Assembly (NCBI RefSeq): GCF_008831285.2
Contig: NC_045140.1
Coordinates: forward strand, 19,466,370 to 19,530,369
Direction: 5' to 3'
Length of the DNA stretch: 64,000 nucleotides
Source: Nymphaea colorata
Taxonomy: Eukaryota > Streptophyta > Magnoliopsida > Nymphaeales > Nymphaeaceae
In this document: one piece after another, positions 10,163-24,233 of the stretch
Position numbering within the stretch: the first letter of the stretch is position 1
Layout: the number at the start of each line of letters is the position of its first letter
Program-made: the position numbers and the translations under genes
Notes under the pieces: generated by a model
Told to the model about the DNA's origin: nothing
What the model saw: the letters and a program-made list of their open reading frames with translations, nothing else
Databases searched by the model: none

Positions 10163-13100
10163 TCCCGTTTTCCTTGCCTTGTCGCCGGGCATTCTTCTGC
10201 TAGTGCAGAAGAATGAAACATAGGAGTGCGCAGACCCACAGATTACGAGTAACGAAGATATGTAGGGAAAACTTGATTTTTGGCAGGAGTGAATTCTACG
10301 AGGAAAGAATAGGAAATTATATTGTGAAAGATCTGTTGTGAGTTCTTCTTCCGTGGAAGTGAAGAGTGAAAAAGGAGTTGCTTCAAGGAGCATAGATGTG
10401 AGTGTAAAAAAGTAGGCGTTATGGTTGGAGTGCTTAAGTTGAAGGGTATACCATTGTCGTTATTGACACCAATGTAAACTCAACTCAGGACGCTGAGATA
10501 AGGGGTGCTTTCGGACTTCTTTTTCTTTCTAGTGAGAAGTTGCTAACCTCTCACCTACACCGAGAAGTGAAAAAGAAATTTGAAAGGAATCTCCAATGAA
10601 GTATCACACATTTGAAGGAGATTCACTGAAGAAGTTCTTACCCATTGGCGGACAGCTCTCATCTGAGCAGGAAACAGTGGTTCTCTGTGAGGGATTTTGA
10701 TGAAAATCCATGCTGGTTTATCGGTCGGTTAGGGAGTGGGGCATCTGTACGTGCCGGAATACAGGGACGGAGGATGGAGTTCTCTCTGACATTGGCCTAG
10801 GAGGTAGGCCAAGTGGCCAACCAATGAAGTGAGAACTGGCTTGCAGGTTTTGTTCATTTCTTAACATGGACTGTTAGAATCAATTTGTAAAAGCAATCAA
10901 TAAGAAGAGATATGAACAGTTATTCATATGTAGTGATTGGCACGTTCTTTTCGACTTTGTTTGGTTTAATTGAAAATTGCCATTACATATACAAGGTAGT
11001 ACTCTCCAAGCTTATACATACAAAGAATTTAGTTCTCCGCTTCTCTATTAGTTAGAGATACCATTGTTATTGAAAGAACTTCATTCTTACGTACGCGTTT
11101 CGGAAGATTACGTTCAGATAGTTTTAAATATGGAATCTGGTTACTTTCATATGTTGACCTTCTACCTTTCATCATGAACATATTCAACTGAATATGTATG
11201 TGAATATATGTTAGTAGTCTTTGTTCCTGTTGAACCATTGGATAATTATGTGTACTTTTTTTTAGGAATAAGCATAATACCATTTTGAACCATTTGGTAA
11301 TTTATTTGTATTCAACAAGAATAGGCTCGGATACCACATTTTGATTTAAATGGGTATTTATCAGGACATAAACTATGGAAGGTCAATAAAAGTCATCGTG
11401 CAGAAGCATACTTGATTCCATCTTTAGATTGATTCCATCTTTAGAAGTGTTGGAGTATAATCTTTCAAATCTTTGTGTGAGAATGAATATCCTTGAGCAA
11501 CTAACCGAACCATAGATGATGGGGAAGAAGAGAAACTAAATTTTTCTGTATGTTGCCCTATAAACTTCACCTTTTATATCTTTGTGACATTCAGCCCATT
11601 ATGGAATCGAAGATAACGTATCGATATCTATACATATACATGAGTAACTACCCACGTCCCACGCCCTTTGAAAAGCTGTCAAGTCCTACTTTACACTTTT
11701 ACGTAGTAGCTAATGTTCAAATTGTGTGCTATCGTAAAGATACCTCACCATCCATCAAAAGCTTTGTGTTAGGCATTTTCATCGACATATTGTCCGATGG
11801 TTCGACATTTGTCGCATCTTTTTTTTATATGGATGCGACACGGTAACGATCATTGCAAGCTCCTTGGCACCAACCGATGATGATGGTTTTCTATTTGTGA
11901 TGATGTTTCTGTATTTGCACGCGCCCGGTAATTTATCAATTCCGCCGTGAATTGACCTGAAACAAAAAGGAAACGATATTTATTCGAAGACATGATTTTT
12001 TTCAATTGTATGGTCTTCGTACACGTTAATTATTGTTTGCTGATGCGATCAAGTAGTATCTAAGTGTTGGTTTCTGATCAAATTCAGCACATACAGAAAA
12101 GCACTTTAAATCCACACGCATCTCTAGAGGGAGCATAGATACCCAGATCAATTACATGGGAAATCTATTTGTAGGGTAATTGAAAAACTCCTGAAGGAGG
12201 GTCACCCAGACTTTATTGCCATGAAGTACTTGTAGGGTGATTTCTAGCATCTTGCGACCGCTCAGATTTGCTTGCTGAAATTTCAAGTTTTCAACGCTGT
12301 CCTCGATGGGAGATCATAAGCCTTTTCATTTTTTTCTGTATAATGATTTCCTTGTGACAGGAAACAATAAGGGCTCTGGTCATCTAGCAAGAGAGAGTCA
12401 CCAACAATTGGCTGAGTTTAATGCCTAAACACGAACGCCGTAGCTACTGTGGCGGTCACAAAAGGCACGGGGCCTGTTGTAAACAGTGAACTCATCGCAT
12501 CAGCCGTCACATATCGGCTATCATGAAAATAAAATTCTTTTCATTAATGTCTTGGCTCATATCGGTTAATCGGCTAGATCAAGCTGTAATGTCCAATATG
12601 TAGCGATACAGCCTTAACCAGGTCCGTGGAGGCCGAATTCTCCCAGAACGTTGCATTTGAGTGGCGTAACGATATGTATGAACCGATAAGGTATGCGAGT
12701 TTAACAACATCCAGCACAGCCACATAAACTACATGGAAGTCGCTGGTCAGATGTTTGATTAAACAAAAAAGCTTCGAATGGTCGAAAAGAGAGGGGCTCG
12801 CTCTTCTGGTAAACCATGGATTTCATTCTGGCGCTCCTGACCCATCAGATCTTCAAATTTAAAGTTCAAAGATTCAAAGTCTACTTTCAAGGATTTACCA
12901 ACGGGGAAACTGCTAGCTTTAAGGCTGCAATTACGTCCCCTGGTCATGTGTTGAGACAGCTGAAGAACAGTTAGACTTATGGCTTTAGAAACTTTCAAAC
13001 ATGTGCCAAACTATACTCAAGCACGTGTTTGCAGGTAATCAGGTTTTTTCCCTCCAGGGTGAACGCCAGCCACATTGTAAACCATGTCACACAACATACA

Positions 13101-13420
13101 CAATTTCATCCTTTTTACTCCGAGATCAGAAACCAAGTCAAGATCTCAGTATTTAAGCACACAGAGAACTTGGTTATGCAAATTGGATTCCACTGAAATC
13201 ATGTACATCTCCTTGCAATAAGAACAAATAAGCAATGTATGCACCACCAATGTCGGTTGACTAATTGAATTTAGATAAAATCAAATGTATTTTGTATCAC
13301 CAATGTTGGTGGATTACTTTCAATAAAGAACAAGGGAAGCTCCCCCCCGTTTCCTTCTTTGGAGAGGTAAAAGTTCCTTTTTCATGGAAGAACAGTGAAG
13401 TCTAGAGAGTGGAATGCATG
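10163..13420. other. Intergenic spacer
   Basis: The first few hundred bases are probably the PPR 3' UTR and the last ~300 the 3' UTR of the HNH gene on the opposite strand. The rest is AT-rich. The open frames here (for example 11550-11846 plus and 12759-12998 minus) show no recognisable domains, and I see no clear transposon ends. Confidence 0.5.
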
Positions 13421-16400
13421 CTATGCCTCCTTGTAAGGCAGCTCACATGCAACAGATGATCCTTTCGACTTGTAATGTCCGAGCACTTCAGCAACAGTTT
13501 TGCAGCGGCATTGATTCCCTGGTCGTATTACATCGCCATACACTGCCATCTCAATTATATCCAGCTCCTTATCTGCATTCACACTTCACAGTCAGTTTTA
13601 GATAAACACTTCACTCAACAGCTCTGCAAGACTAAGGGAACAAAAATTATTGTCAAAGAGTGCAAAAAGCGGAACATCTCAGTTACTAATACAAAATCGA
13701 TCATAATGTCAAATATGGACATTGGACAGGACTAGTGCAAACATTATATGAGATTATATGGAAGCAAATGAAAGTGGACTGTGTAAGGAAAGGGCTTAAG
13801 GCTGTGAAAGAAACCAATGTATAAGCTGCAATAATTTGTTCGGACTACTGTTCACATAAGGTAGGGCTGCATCTTCTACCAGAACTTCTGAAAATTTATT
13901 TTCCCCAAGAAGGCCCTAAAAACTGGACATCCGTACCATCAAAGGAATGACTAGACTTCAGAATAAAACCAGGTAAGGTCAACCAACCGTCATGTTGATG
14001 CAAGAATTCTATGATACTCGTGAAAAAGGCCACAATTCAACTATCTTCAATGATATCCTGACTGACATGATGAAACAAAACACTGTACTGTGTTATCATG
14101 AAGCTTTCGTGTGCCTGTGTGAATATCTATAACTGATTATTCAGGGAAACATGTGTGCTTGCATGCAAGCATGCACATAGAATGAAGCAGTACGTATCCT
14201 CACAAACATTCCATGCTAAGAGGAAAAGGGAAGCTTAAATGTTTCTCCTTACAAAATTGCATCTGGAACTGGAATTGCAAAATTTATTATTATGTGGCCG
14301 AAGAATCAGGTTGAGGAAGGAAATAGAAGTCCCGTCCAATGATGAAGGCAACCAAGATGCAAAACGTGCTTCTTATTTTCTGTATGTGTACTCAAGAAAA
14401 GATTATGATTTGCTATCTAAAAAAATGTCTCCATAAAACCCATCTTTTCCAAAGAATATACTACTCCCATCATACTCATTTTATAAAGCAAAGCACCTAA
14501 ATGTAGAGAAAACTAATGAGTTCCTTTTCTGAATTGAAAAACATGATACTACCATATCTATGGAATATACTAAGGAATTTGAAATTCACAAAATATCAAA
14601 AGAAAAAGGTAACCAATCTGCTCATTATAGCGGCCGATTGTGAAAGAGAAGAAGGTTGGGCCACACTGTCCTAGTTTGGGAACCTCTACATAAACATATT
14701 GATACTGTCACATACCCCCATAAAAAGGAGACCATATTTCCATCAAAGGCTGTTTAATCTTGGCTAAATCCTGTCTAACACTGTATAGAACACTTCTAGA
14801 AAAATCAAGATTTCTGTGTTTAAGCTGATAATTGTAATATATTAATACAAAATGAAGCAACCAATGTGGAGAGCATACATAAAGCAAGAAGCTGGTACAA
14901 AGATGTTGACTTCAAAACAAGGAGGTTTAATGGTCTGAAAATTTATTAACATACTAAAAGTCTCAAAACCAAAGGGATTTTTTTTTTTTTTTTCAAAGAA
15001 GAAGAAGAAGAAGAAGAATAAAGACTTGAGCAATAGGTTATAACCGCAGCTTGCTTCTGCTACAACAAAAGATCATTCTTTTCTACTGAAAGCATGGCAG
15101 GGGAAATATCATCAGCCACATATAAAGAGCCACAAGAGCCTACTTAGTCCTCAATTCAGCACCAGTAAGGCCCTAAAAGCTCCAGGCACATGAGGGATGA
15201 TGGACAACAAAGTCAGCTCCTAGAGGACTCAAACAGGATTGAAGCTCATTGTACTGTGAACACATGAAGCCATGTAAAAGTAATGCAATGCAACTTGGCT
15301 CAGATAATGAGGCCCAGTTCATACTAGAACAGGTCACGCCCTAATAAAAGGTTTAGTGATACCAGATGCCGATAGAGTAGTCATTCACATGTTCCCTACC
15401 CTAGTTCCAAAAATTAAACATATAGCGTTAGCAAGCAAAGTCCAGAAGTAAACATCTATTCATGTACGTAGTTATATCGTTATATCCACCACATCGTTCA
15501 AGAAAATTAGCCAAGCATCAGTCTGTAGACAAGTCCAAGAAAGTTCAACCAAAATGGTGCAACATGTTAATTATCTTGTTGCACTTGAAAATATATTCTT
15601 CAAATTTGTTTACTTTTATAGCATCCCTTCCAAATTCAATATCTACTTAAGTCGTCTTCACAAGAGCTCTTTGTCAAACTATCAGAAATAAATCAGATAT
15701 TATACATGAAAGAACAAACCAATGAGCCGTCTACTTCTTGAATCAGTAGCTTTGTCTATAACCAGCAATGATCTCGAGCGGTTTGTCCATAACCAGAAAT
15801 GATGTCGAGTAAAATGATCAACTAGAAGAACCTAAAGTCAGAATCCCAGACCAATCAATTCCCAACTATTCCACTTACAAAGAAGCAGACAGTTACGTTG
15901 TTCAAGTAATGATCATAAGTGGCTTCCACTCTTTTTCTCAAGCACGAGCGGACCAAAATCTCAAACATGACACTAACAAATAGCCAAAAGCAATTACCGT
16001 ATTATCCCAACCCAACCCAGGGTAGGAAAACCATCAACCAGATTGTTCTATTTCAACCTCTAAAAAAGTTATACTAGTTAACCATAGAACATACAACTAC
16101 AACTAAAAGAACCCGATTTTCCAATCAACCAAACAACAAAACCAACAAACCAAAACAAGAAACAAGTTTGTTATCAAAATGGGTACCTGTAAATTTGATG
16201 TCACATGAGTACTGTTCCAGTTCCGTCTTCCCCATTCCATCCTTGTTTGATTTGAGTCTATTGACCCTCGACTGGAGAATCTGGCAATTCTCTATCGTCG
16301 ACTCTCCACCTTCGGCACCAAAAAGTAGAGGAGGAAAAAAGAAGAAACCAACAATAGCAGAGCATGAACAAGCCGATTTTAATAGAAAGCCAACAAGACA

Positions 16401-16675
16401 AGCTATGGGTATTCGATCATTCTCTATTTGTTGATCCCTTGATTACCTTTGGAGTAAGGGATGATGTGGTCATACTCGTAGCAGAGGCAGCCTAGGCAGT
16501 TCCAGAATCGTTTGCAGACAATGTTACCGGCGGCGTCCTTGCGCCACCGCTCTGGGTGGCGCCCGGGCACCACGTCCGCCTTGTCCCAACATTGGTTCTT
16601 CACCTTCTGGTCAAAGAATCTAGGCCTCTCCCTCCCAGCGTTGTTTGTGTCGGGACTTCCGGGGCTGCCGCTCAT
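13421..16675 (-). CDS. Plant HNH endonuclease family protein
   Basis: Three exons on the minus strand, 16675-16447, 16309-16187 and 13572-13421, joined through GT-AG introns of 137 and 2,614 bp, give 167 residues in one frame. Exon 1 carries RFFDQKVKNQCW and VVPGRHPERWRKDAAGN, exon 2 GGESTIENCQILQSRVNR, exon 3 DKELDIIEMAVYGDVIRPG, which together match the conserved plant HNH family as I remember it. The HNH core is visible: paired cysteines near residues 60-65, Asp69-His70, and Asn84 in ENCQ after the second join. Members are small predicted nucleases whose cellular role is poorly known. I chose the ATG at 16675. An in-frame ATG at 16765 would add 30 residues of low-complexity sequence, and I cannot rule it out. 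Both exon 1 and its upstream flank are more GC-rich than exons 2 and 3. Confidence 0.9.
14978..15019. repeat. Poly-T and (GAA)n simple repeats
   Basis: A run of about 16 T is followed by a short GAA trinucleotide run. It lies inside the long second intron of the HNH gene. Confidence 0.9.
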
Positions 16676-18725
16676 ACCCGGTTCCGCCTCTCTCTCTCCC
16701 TCTGCCTCTGTCTCTGGCCAACACGCAGGCGCCGAAAATGGACACGGGTACATATAAAGGTGCAAAATTTGCTGTCAAGAAGCCACCAGGGGGCAAAAAT
16801 TGCTGATAAGCAATCACCTGGGGTAAAAACCGCAATAATTACAAGCGTATGGTAACTTTATTTATGAACATGTAAGTCTGCACACACACAAAACACAACT
16901 AAAATCTAAACAAGTTATAAAGGTTCATGTTAACTCTTCCCGTAATCAGATCATAAACCGTCCTTGGTGTCCTGATATGCATACATATACTCATAGTGAT
17001 CATAGACAGATCTTTTATATATGCTTGGGAATTCCTCCACTCCATCTTTTTCCTTCTTTCTGTTGTTGATACTTCTTTTCTTACGCATGTTCTCCGTATT
17101 TTCTAAGTTTCTAATGAGTTGTAAAGAGTTAGATGAGTTTGGAATTATACCCATTTACTGATGACTCCGAGTGGTTTTTATATATACCCTCTTGGTTGAA
17201 TATTTTATTCCTAAAGAATATAATTTTACATATTGCATCTATCAACCTGAGGTGGGTGCAAATCAACAAGGCTGGGGTTATTTAAATGTTCCTTTTTTCT
17301 TATAATCTTAGGCATGAGTATCGATACATACATTTAAATAAGTTTTTAGAAATATACTCCAATGTAAAGATGCAGGACCTCGGTTATGATCTCGAGTTAA
17401 CCTTGTCTCTTTCTCATTGAAAACCAAACATTAACTGAAGTCTTTTAGATCTAAAGTGAGGATGGAAATGAAATGTTCTTGAGCTTAAGGTACAGTTCTT
17501 TGTATCATGCCTCTGCAACTCGTTCAAAAAGAGCTGCACTTGGAGCTTAAAAGAGCTCTCCTCTTTATTCGGTGCATGTCAGCAGTGTTGTTCAGAATTG
17601 TATCGGTGCCGTACCGCTTTGCTCACATATACGTGATATCAACTGAGACGTGTGAAATGGTTGTATATTGGCCTGTATTGTCCTATTTTTCTATTTTATG
17701 AAAATAAAAATAAAATTATTTATTGCGGATCCTAAGATAAAAACAAAGGATAGAAAAACCTGCACCGACTGATGCACGGCGGCCGCTGCCTATGCTTGTC
17801 TTCTTCTGGTGGGTCTTTCTACACATTCTATCTCTTTTGTTAGCTTATGCTCTCCATAACTTGATGGACAGTAATGGCGTACTCATAATGAAGCCTTTTT
17901 CATGGTCTTGCGGTGGATTCTTGGCTCCTTGCCATCGCATTAAGTGTAATGCTGCTCCTTCGCTCAAAGGTACTCTTCACCCATTTGGGGGTACTCTTTC
18001 TACACCTCCCGTCTCTTTTGTAAGCTTATGCTTTCTGGTTGGCTTCTTTTTCCCTTTTCTATACATTGCCCTCTCAACCTCATGGTGAATCTTTGCTGCA
18101 CTGCTTCTTTGGCTAAGGGTACTCTTAACCAACCTAAGGGTCATCTTTCTACACCTCATGTTTTCTCTCTCTGCCTTGCTTCTTTGTCCCCTTTCTATGC
18201 CTTGCCCTCTTAACTTATGCAGCACATTTTTTTTTGCAATGTCAATAGATGTGTTTTTCTTTCTCTCTCTCTCTGGCGTTTAATGTCATGTGCCTCAGAG
18301 TTTGCGGAACGCTGTCTAGGAATTAGGAAATGAGGTGTTAATACACTTTCTTTTCTTCTTCAGTTGATAGGAAGCGGTGCGTCACATGGATGTTGATGCG
18401 CGAGAGCCAAACAGATGGCTTCAATCGTCAGGGACGAGCCATCGATTCAAACGAAAGTGAAAAATGTGTAAAAGAGAAAGAGAATAACTTATTGCTGTCT
18501 ATATAATCACGAGGACCTTCATAAAGAAGTCATCCGACCAACATTAAGAAACTAAGATTCGCACACCGCTTCCACACTCCGTCTCCGAAAACCTCGACTG
18601 AACACACTCAAATTAATTAATTTCTTTAGAGAATTGCACTTCCCGTTATCAAGAGAAAAATGGAAAACTAATGAAACAAAAAAAAAGTATCATAAAAAGA
18701 TGGCATGTTTTGGAGGAGTAAAATA
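16676..18725. other. Spacer with a degenerate CT-rich repeat
   Basis: Between the HNH and fructokinase genes. The part at about 17,800-18,220 contains at least three diverged copies of a pyrimidine-rich module (a 'ctttctacac' block followed by 'tctcttttgt.agcttatgc' in the first two copies) near 17812, 17995 and 18142. No coding sequence is recognisable. The last ~500 bases include the probable 3' UTR of fructokinase. Confidence 0.5.
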
Positions 18726-21574
18726 TCAGCTGCTGTCTTCGAAGCCGTGCAGCAGCTCAAGCACTTGGTCCTCAGTCGGTAGGGATGGGATCGCCCCCTT
18801 CTTCGTAGTTGTGACCGCTCCACATACGTTGGCAAATGCAAGTGCTTTCCTAAGCCTCTTCTCGTCCTGCAACTCACAAAAAGGTTTCTCTGAGTTTCCT
18901 CCTCCCAATATCCAATTGGAAAGCAAATAATTGGAGAGATGTTTAGTAGAACAGACAGGCATAGCCTGTTGATGACTCGAAGTTGAATTACATTTGGTTA
19001 GAAGAAGGAAATCCAACTTAGATCGGCAGATGGATTCAAATACGTTAAAAGATGCCCTTGCCAGATCGAGTGTGTATGTTCAATTTCAAGAATACTTGAA
19101 TTCGTTACAGCTAAAAAAATTGAACGTCAGCACCGCATGGTTTACCACGATATCTCAATCTTTTTCAACGATATTTGGGCTATTACAACCAAAAAATTTA
19201 ATGTGCTGTGTATTGAAGCGTGTACCACCCGCTTAGAATGGGTGCGGTGTTGGTGTTGGACATGAACCCGCAGGCATGAGGCCGAATCAGTCATGCTCGA
19301 AGAACACTGGCCATCAGAAACAGACTAATGGCTACCCCAATTCCCTGTGAGGGAAGAGAGCTCTGCAAGCAATTGGGCTACTGCTAGCCCCGTGCTTGCA
19401 AGTGACTAATTGGTCAGGCCACCAGCCTTGCTACATACCGACCGCTTTGTTTTAATTGCAAGAGGACCATATACATCCATTGAAAAATAATAATAAGCGA
19501 TCAAATCATGGGCTGGAATTGTTACCTTCAAGAGGGAATCGTCCTGGCTTATTTGTTTCAGCAGCGCACCTACGAAGGCATCCCCGGCGCCGGTCGTGTC
19601 CACTGCTGTCACCTTCACGCTTTTGACTGCTCCTCGGCAATGCTGCAGTTGCCCACAGAGATTATTTTCACGCAGGAAAAGGCTTGAATAAATGTTGCAT
19701 AATTTGATAAAGATTGAGACAAAAAGTACACATGTTTTCAAGTTTTAGTTTGCCGATAACCATAGAACACCAGCTGTTTAAATTAAATGAGAAGCGGGAA
19801 TGAAGCAATCACCTTGGTGTAGTACTTGCATCCCTTATCCCCAAGGGTGACGACTAGGAGCTTCAAGTCCTTGTGCCATAGGGACAAGGCCACCTTATCT
19901 TCCAGCGATCCGTCTCCTGTCAAGAACTCCAGCTCGACGTCGCTCACCTTGATGATTTCTGATTCCTCCCATATGCTGAAGATCATTTTGCGGGCGTCAT
20001 CGGGAGACCGCCACAGCGGCAGACGGAGGTTGGGGTCGAAGGAGAGCAGCGCACCGGCTTTCTTGGCCACAGCCATGGCCCGCAGGTGCGCCGACCTACA
20101 TGGCTCCGATATCAGGCTTATGGAGCCGTAATGAAATATCTTAGACTGTTGAAAACAACAAAATCAAAACTCAGGTTCCACCAAAAGGAATCAATTTTAA
20201 GAGCATGGCGCCGAATTCTCCATATCAATACTGGTTTAGACGCTAGGGAGAACCGTCTTAGGAGTCCAGGCTCAGGGGAGGCTATTAAATATTGAAAGCA
20301 GCATTTGACATTTCGTTAATTTGAAACTATGCAACTTTTCTACAAAAACATTAGCAGAAACAGCCATGTGCGCGACAATTTTTTGGGAAAAAAAAAATTC
20401 ATACCTTCTGAATATTCAAATTCTTAGAAACGCTACGGGCATCACACTTTCGATCACCCAAATGCCATCAAAACAACACTAACGAAATAATGAAACTTAG
20501 TAAAGCGTCCATCATTGACATGAGAAGTAATATGATATGCGTTCAGCTAAGGCATCTCGTTGTCCCATCCAGACCAAATAAAAGAGAATGAAGCCGATGA
20601 ACGGATGCATCTCGGCTTTACAAACTAACCACCAAATGACCAAATCATACTTTTCTGCAAAAAAATAGTTTGATGTTAACTACGGGCAGACCGTCGCCCA
20701 TGAAACATCACTCAAAACTCGGCGACCTGAAAGCGGAAAGCCCTAAATAGGATCCAATGCACTCCGAGGAGCCTTCTGATTTCAACTAGGAGCGAGAGCA
20801 GTACGACTGTATCGATTTTCCATGGGGAGACGAAGCCAGAAACCGACCGGGAAAGGGAAAGAACGACGGCTTCGTCCCGTCCTCCTTCCCCCCACCCACA
20901 ACCCTGTGCGGACGTACAGGGAACCAGCGGCAGCGTCCCTTGCCGCACGCGCGGTGGACTCTCAGCCAGACAAACGCGTCTAATGCGGATCCCCGACACG
21001 GGCACGTGACCCGCAACTCCGAATCCACCAACTTTCCCTGCAACAGGGCAGGGCTTCCTCCCCTTATTAAGGACCAAGGAAATGACATTTCTGGCCCTAT
21101 AGTTTCACCTTTCCCGGGCGGAGAGAACGAAAGAGATTTGGATCTCCGAGAATTATGTACGGGCGGACCCACCTGGTGGAGGAGCGGCAGGTCGAGCTCG
21201 TCCGGCGTGAGGAGCATGTCCGCGCTGGGGTTCCGGTAGAACATGAACTCCCGCTCCCCGTCGGCCCGGAGCGTCACGAAGGCGAGGGCCGTCCGGGCGT
21301 TCCCGTCGAACCGCACTCCCCGATCGTCGACGCCGTTCTCCCTGAGGATCCCCGCCAGCATCCGCCCGAACTCGTCGTCCCCGAGCTTGCCGATGAAGGC
21401 CGAGCACCCTCCGAGCCTCTTCACCGCGATCGCCACGTTTGCGGGGGCGCCGCCGGCCTTCTTGAGGAATCCCGGCGCATCCGCCAGCGACACCCCGGCC
21501 TCCGTCGGGACGAAATCGATCAGCATCTCGCCGAAGCTCGCCACCAGCCCCGCCTTGCCCCCTGCCGCCGCCAT
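18726..21574 (-). CDS. FRK: Fructokinase (pfkB carbohydrate kinase)
   Basis: Four exons on the minus strand, 21574-21173, 20145-19813, 19642-19526 and 18866-18726, all joined in phase 0 with GT-AG introns, give 330 residues, the normal size of cytosolic plant fructokinases. It phosphorylates fructose to fructose-6-phosphate with ATP, feeding sucrose breakdown into glycolysis and starch synthesis. Visible landmarks are [10 protein letters not shown] near the start, the sugar-binding GGAPAN at 41-46, [36 protein letters not shown], and the second pfkB signature DTTGAGDAF at 260-268 with catalytic Asp266. The C-terminus has the family's [16 protein letters not shown] segment. There is no plastid transit peptide, so a cytosolic enzyme is likely. 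The start is the first ATG; a TTG codon precedes it. Exon 1 is very GC-rich compared with exons 2-4. Confidence 0.96.
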
Positions 21575-24233
21575 CAATCCGCGCCCCTCGGCCTTCGATC
21601 CCCGGAATTCAGACGTCTAAAGATCGACGAAATAGGGTCTTGGAGACAGAGAGAGGGTGCCCCGATGGTGAAGGGATGGCCGAGGAAAACGGGAAATGGA
21701 AGGCGGAGAGAAAAATCTTGTTCTTGTAGGAAGAGAGAGGGTCCGAACGCGTGAACCCAGAGAGTCGCCGCTTGCTGGCGGGTGGCGTCTGCGTCTGCGG
21801 CTGCGTCCACAAGATTCCCCTGTAAAGCGAGACGTGTCAAAATCGAACCGCGAAAATTCTGCGCGGATAACAAATTTGACCCGATTGACTCATCTGCCCT
21901 TCCAAACTCCGGAAAGTACATCCAGATCACCAAGGCTATGGACCCGACCCGATCCGCTTCGCAGGTGATGAATCACACCTGACATGGATTCAGGCGTTGT
22001 TTGATGGGGGGACGACTGACGAGACCAGGAATCTCGGGTCTGGCGGCCACTAAATCGGATCCAGCACGGAGAATAGTCAACCTCCTCTCTTACATTGTAA
22101 GTTCTAGGCCGCAAACCTTGTCGATTGGACGATTTCCGACTCGTTTATTGGGTTTGGATCTCTCCTAAATGACAAAAAGTCACCGGTGAAAATTGTCTTC
22201 CTCTTTCTTTTCCTTCTCGAGTCAAAAACCAGATTCCTGTCTTACCACAAACCGTGGACACCGACAGATGGATTTGGATCCCCCGGACAAGGTTTAACTT
22301 AAAAGATGCAAAGTTGGAACAACGCGTTAGATCGCCCTCCACTACGGTGACGGTGAGTTCGATGTATTATATATTACTTTATGTGACATTCCTTTCCTGA
22401 CATTGGTGACGGAAAATCTGGGACAAATTCCTTTATTGTGTTAAACTTAAGATCCACATTTTAAATCCTTACTTTACTTAAATTGGATTTCATAGATCTC
22501 GAATTTTGAGGACCTTGGGGGGAATAAATCATTTGTCACCCAAACATTTTTCTAAAGAGATCCGTGGCCACGTCATTCTCTTTTGAGAGATCGAGAGAAA
22601 GCATGTGGAAAGTGGTCTTCAGTTGAAACTGAATCTTTTAATTAATTTTCATATTTATATAATCCGGCACATTTGAATTCTTCTATAATAAATATGCGCG
22701 TGTGCGTGTGCTTTTTTTGTCCAAGACCTTTCCATTTTTGTATTTATTGAAATTAAAAGGGGATGTGACGCGATTGATACCTGCATATTTATTATTTTAA
22801 TTATTGAAGAGCATGGATTTCGCGTTAGCAATGACGGAAGCTTTTTGTTTTCGTTGCCAAATTTCCTTCGTTAAAAACAATATAAAGGCGTTGAAAGTTT
22901 TGTGTAATATAATTGGCAACAACTCGAACTTGAGCGAATCACCGAATGTTATTTAAAATCCATGACAGGTGGGAAGAGGGAAAATAGAAAAAAGTACAGG
23001 TGGTAAGAAAAAAAAAATCGCAACCTCGCTATCTCTTTATTTTGTTATAATTGCCTGAGCTTGAGTATTGTTTTGTATTTGTCACTCAAACAAATCAAGT
23101 TTTCAAAACTTATTTAAAATTTTATTTTTCACAAAACCAAATTTTCATAAAATTGGGTCAAATAAGAATACTGTCATCCAAACACTCTCAAGATCCTGAA
23201 GTTCCATATAATGGAAATCATGTATTAGATTAAGTAGTTGGACGCATATATATTTCAGAAGTTCGTGTTTGAGACGCTGTGTTCTCAAACACGGTCCATG
23301 ACTTATAAATATGATACTTCTACTTTGCACACTAAACCACAATGCTAGGTAATTGATACGGTTTTCAAAAACTTTATATATATATATATATAAACTCCAA
23401 TGGAAATTACAATGTGCGGCGACGGGATGAACATAGCTTGTCAATACATTTTTGTATTGAATAAAGAAGAGCCAACATGTAGCTCCTTAATACATTTTAA
23501 GTTAATTTTATGTAGAATGAGAAGATAAATGAGCTTGCCGGTCAAACCGCATGAACTTGTGGAACAAAGCATGTTCGAACTCGTTCATATGCATTAATTT
23601 ATTTTAATTGCGTGAAGTCAGCTTCGTTCGTCAGGATTTGACATCAGTTAATTTTGATAACACAAGTAAACGGCCAAAAGGAACTAAAACAAATCAATCT
23701 TAAGTTCTAACGATAATGTCATCAATGGTGCAAGTTATGAGTTGACATCGATTATGTATGTTGGATAGAGTAAGCCTGTGTCGTTTATAAAAGCCTTTTA
23801 AAACACAGCTGTCCCATCACAAGTTTGAACCTTCATATAAAAAGAATTTAGTTTTTTGACATTGTTTTTAATAGAAAATTTTTAGTATGCAACTAACAAA
23901 AAACAATAGACTGATTGGGCTGGTGGGTCAGGCCCGGTTGTGGCCAGTGAAAGCCCGGTCGTCAATTTGATTCACGTGGGCGCTACTTCTTTACACTGCA
24001 AACAATGAATGTGTTGCACTTTAGTTGATAGACATCCTACTTTTTTAAGTTGTTCTTGGACCTTGAAAGCAGGAATAATAGAGAGGGGTTTCGGCTTACT
24101 ATACAACTAGTTCACACAACATCTAGTATACAGGATCAATAAGAGATGAACAATAGAAAATCAATTCGTCGTCAGTCTTCAAATGGTGGGTGGCTCTTTA
24201 TATACAAGGATTTGAACTATCGATATACTATAT

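Noticed and set aside
8459-10393. Long minus-strand frames opposite the PPR gene
   Set aside because: They mirror the GC-rich PPR coding sequence and have no domain of their own.
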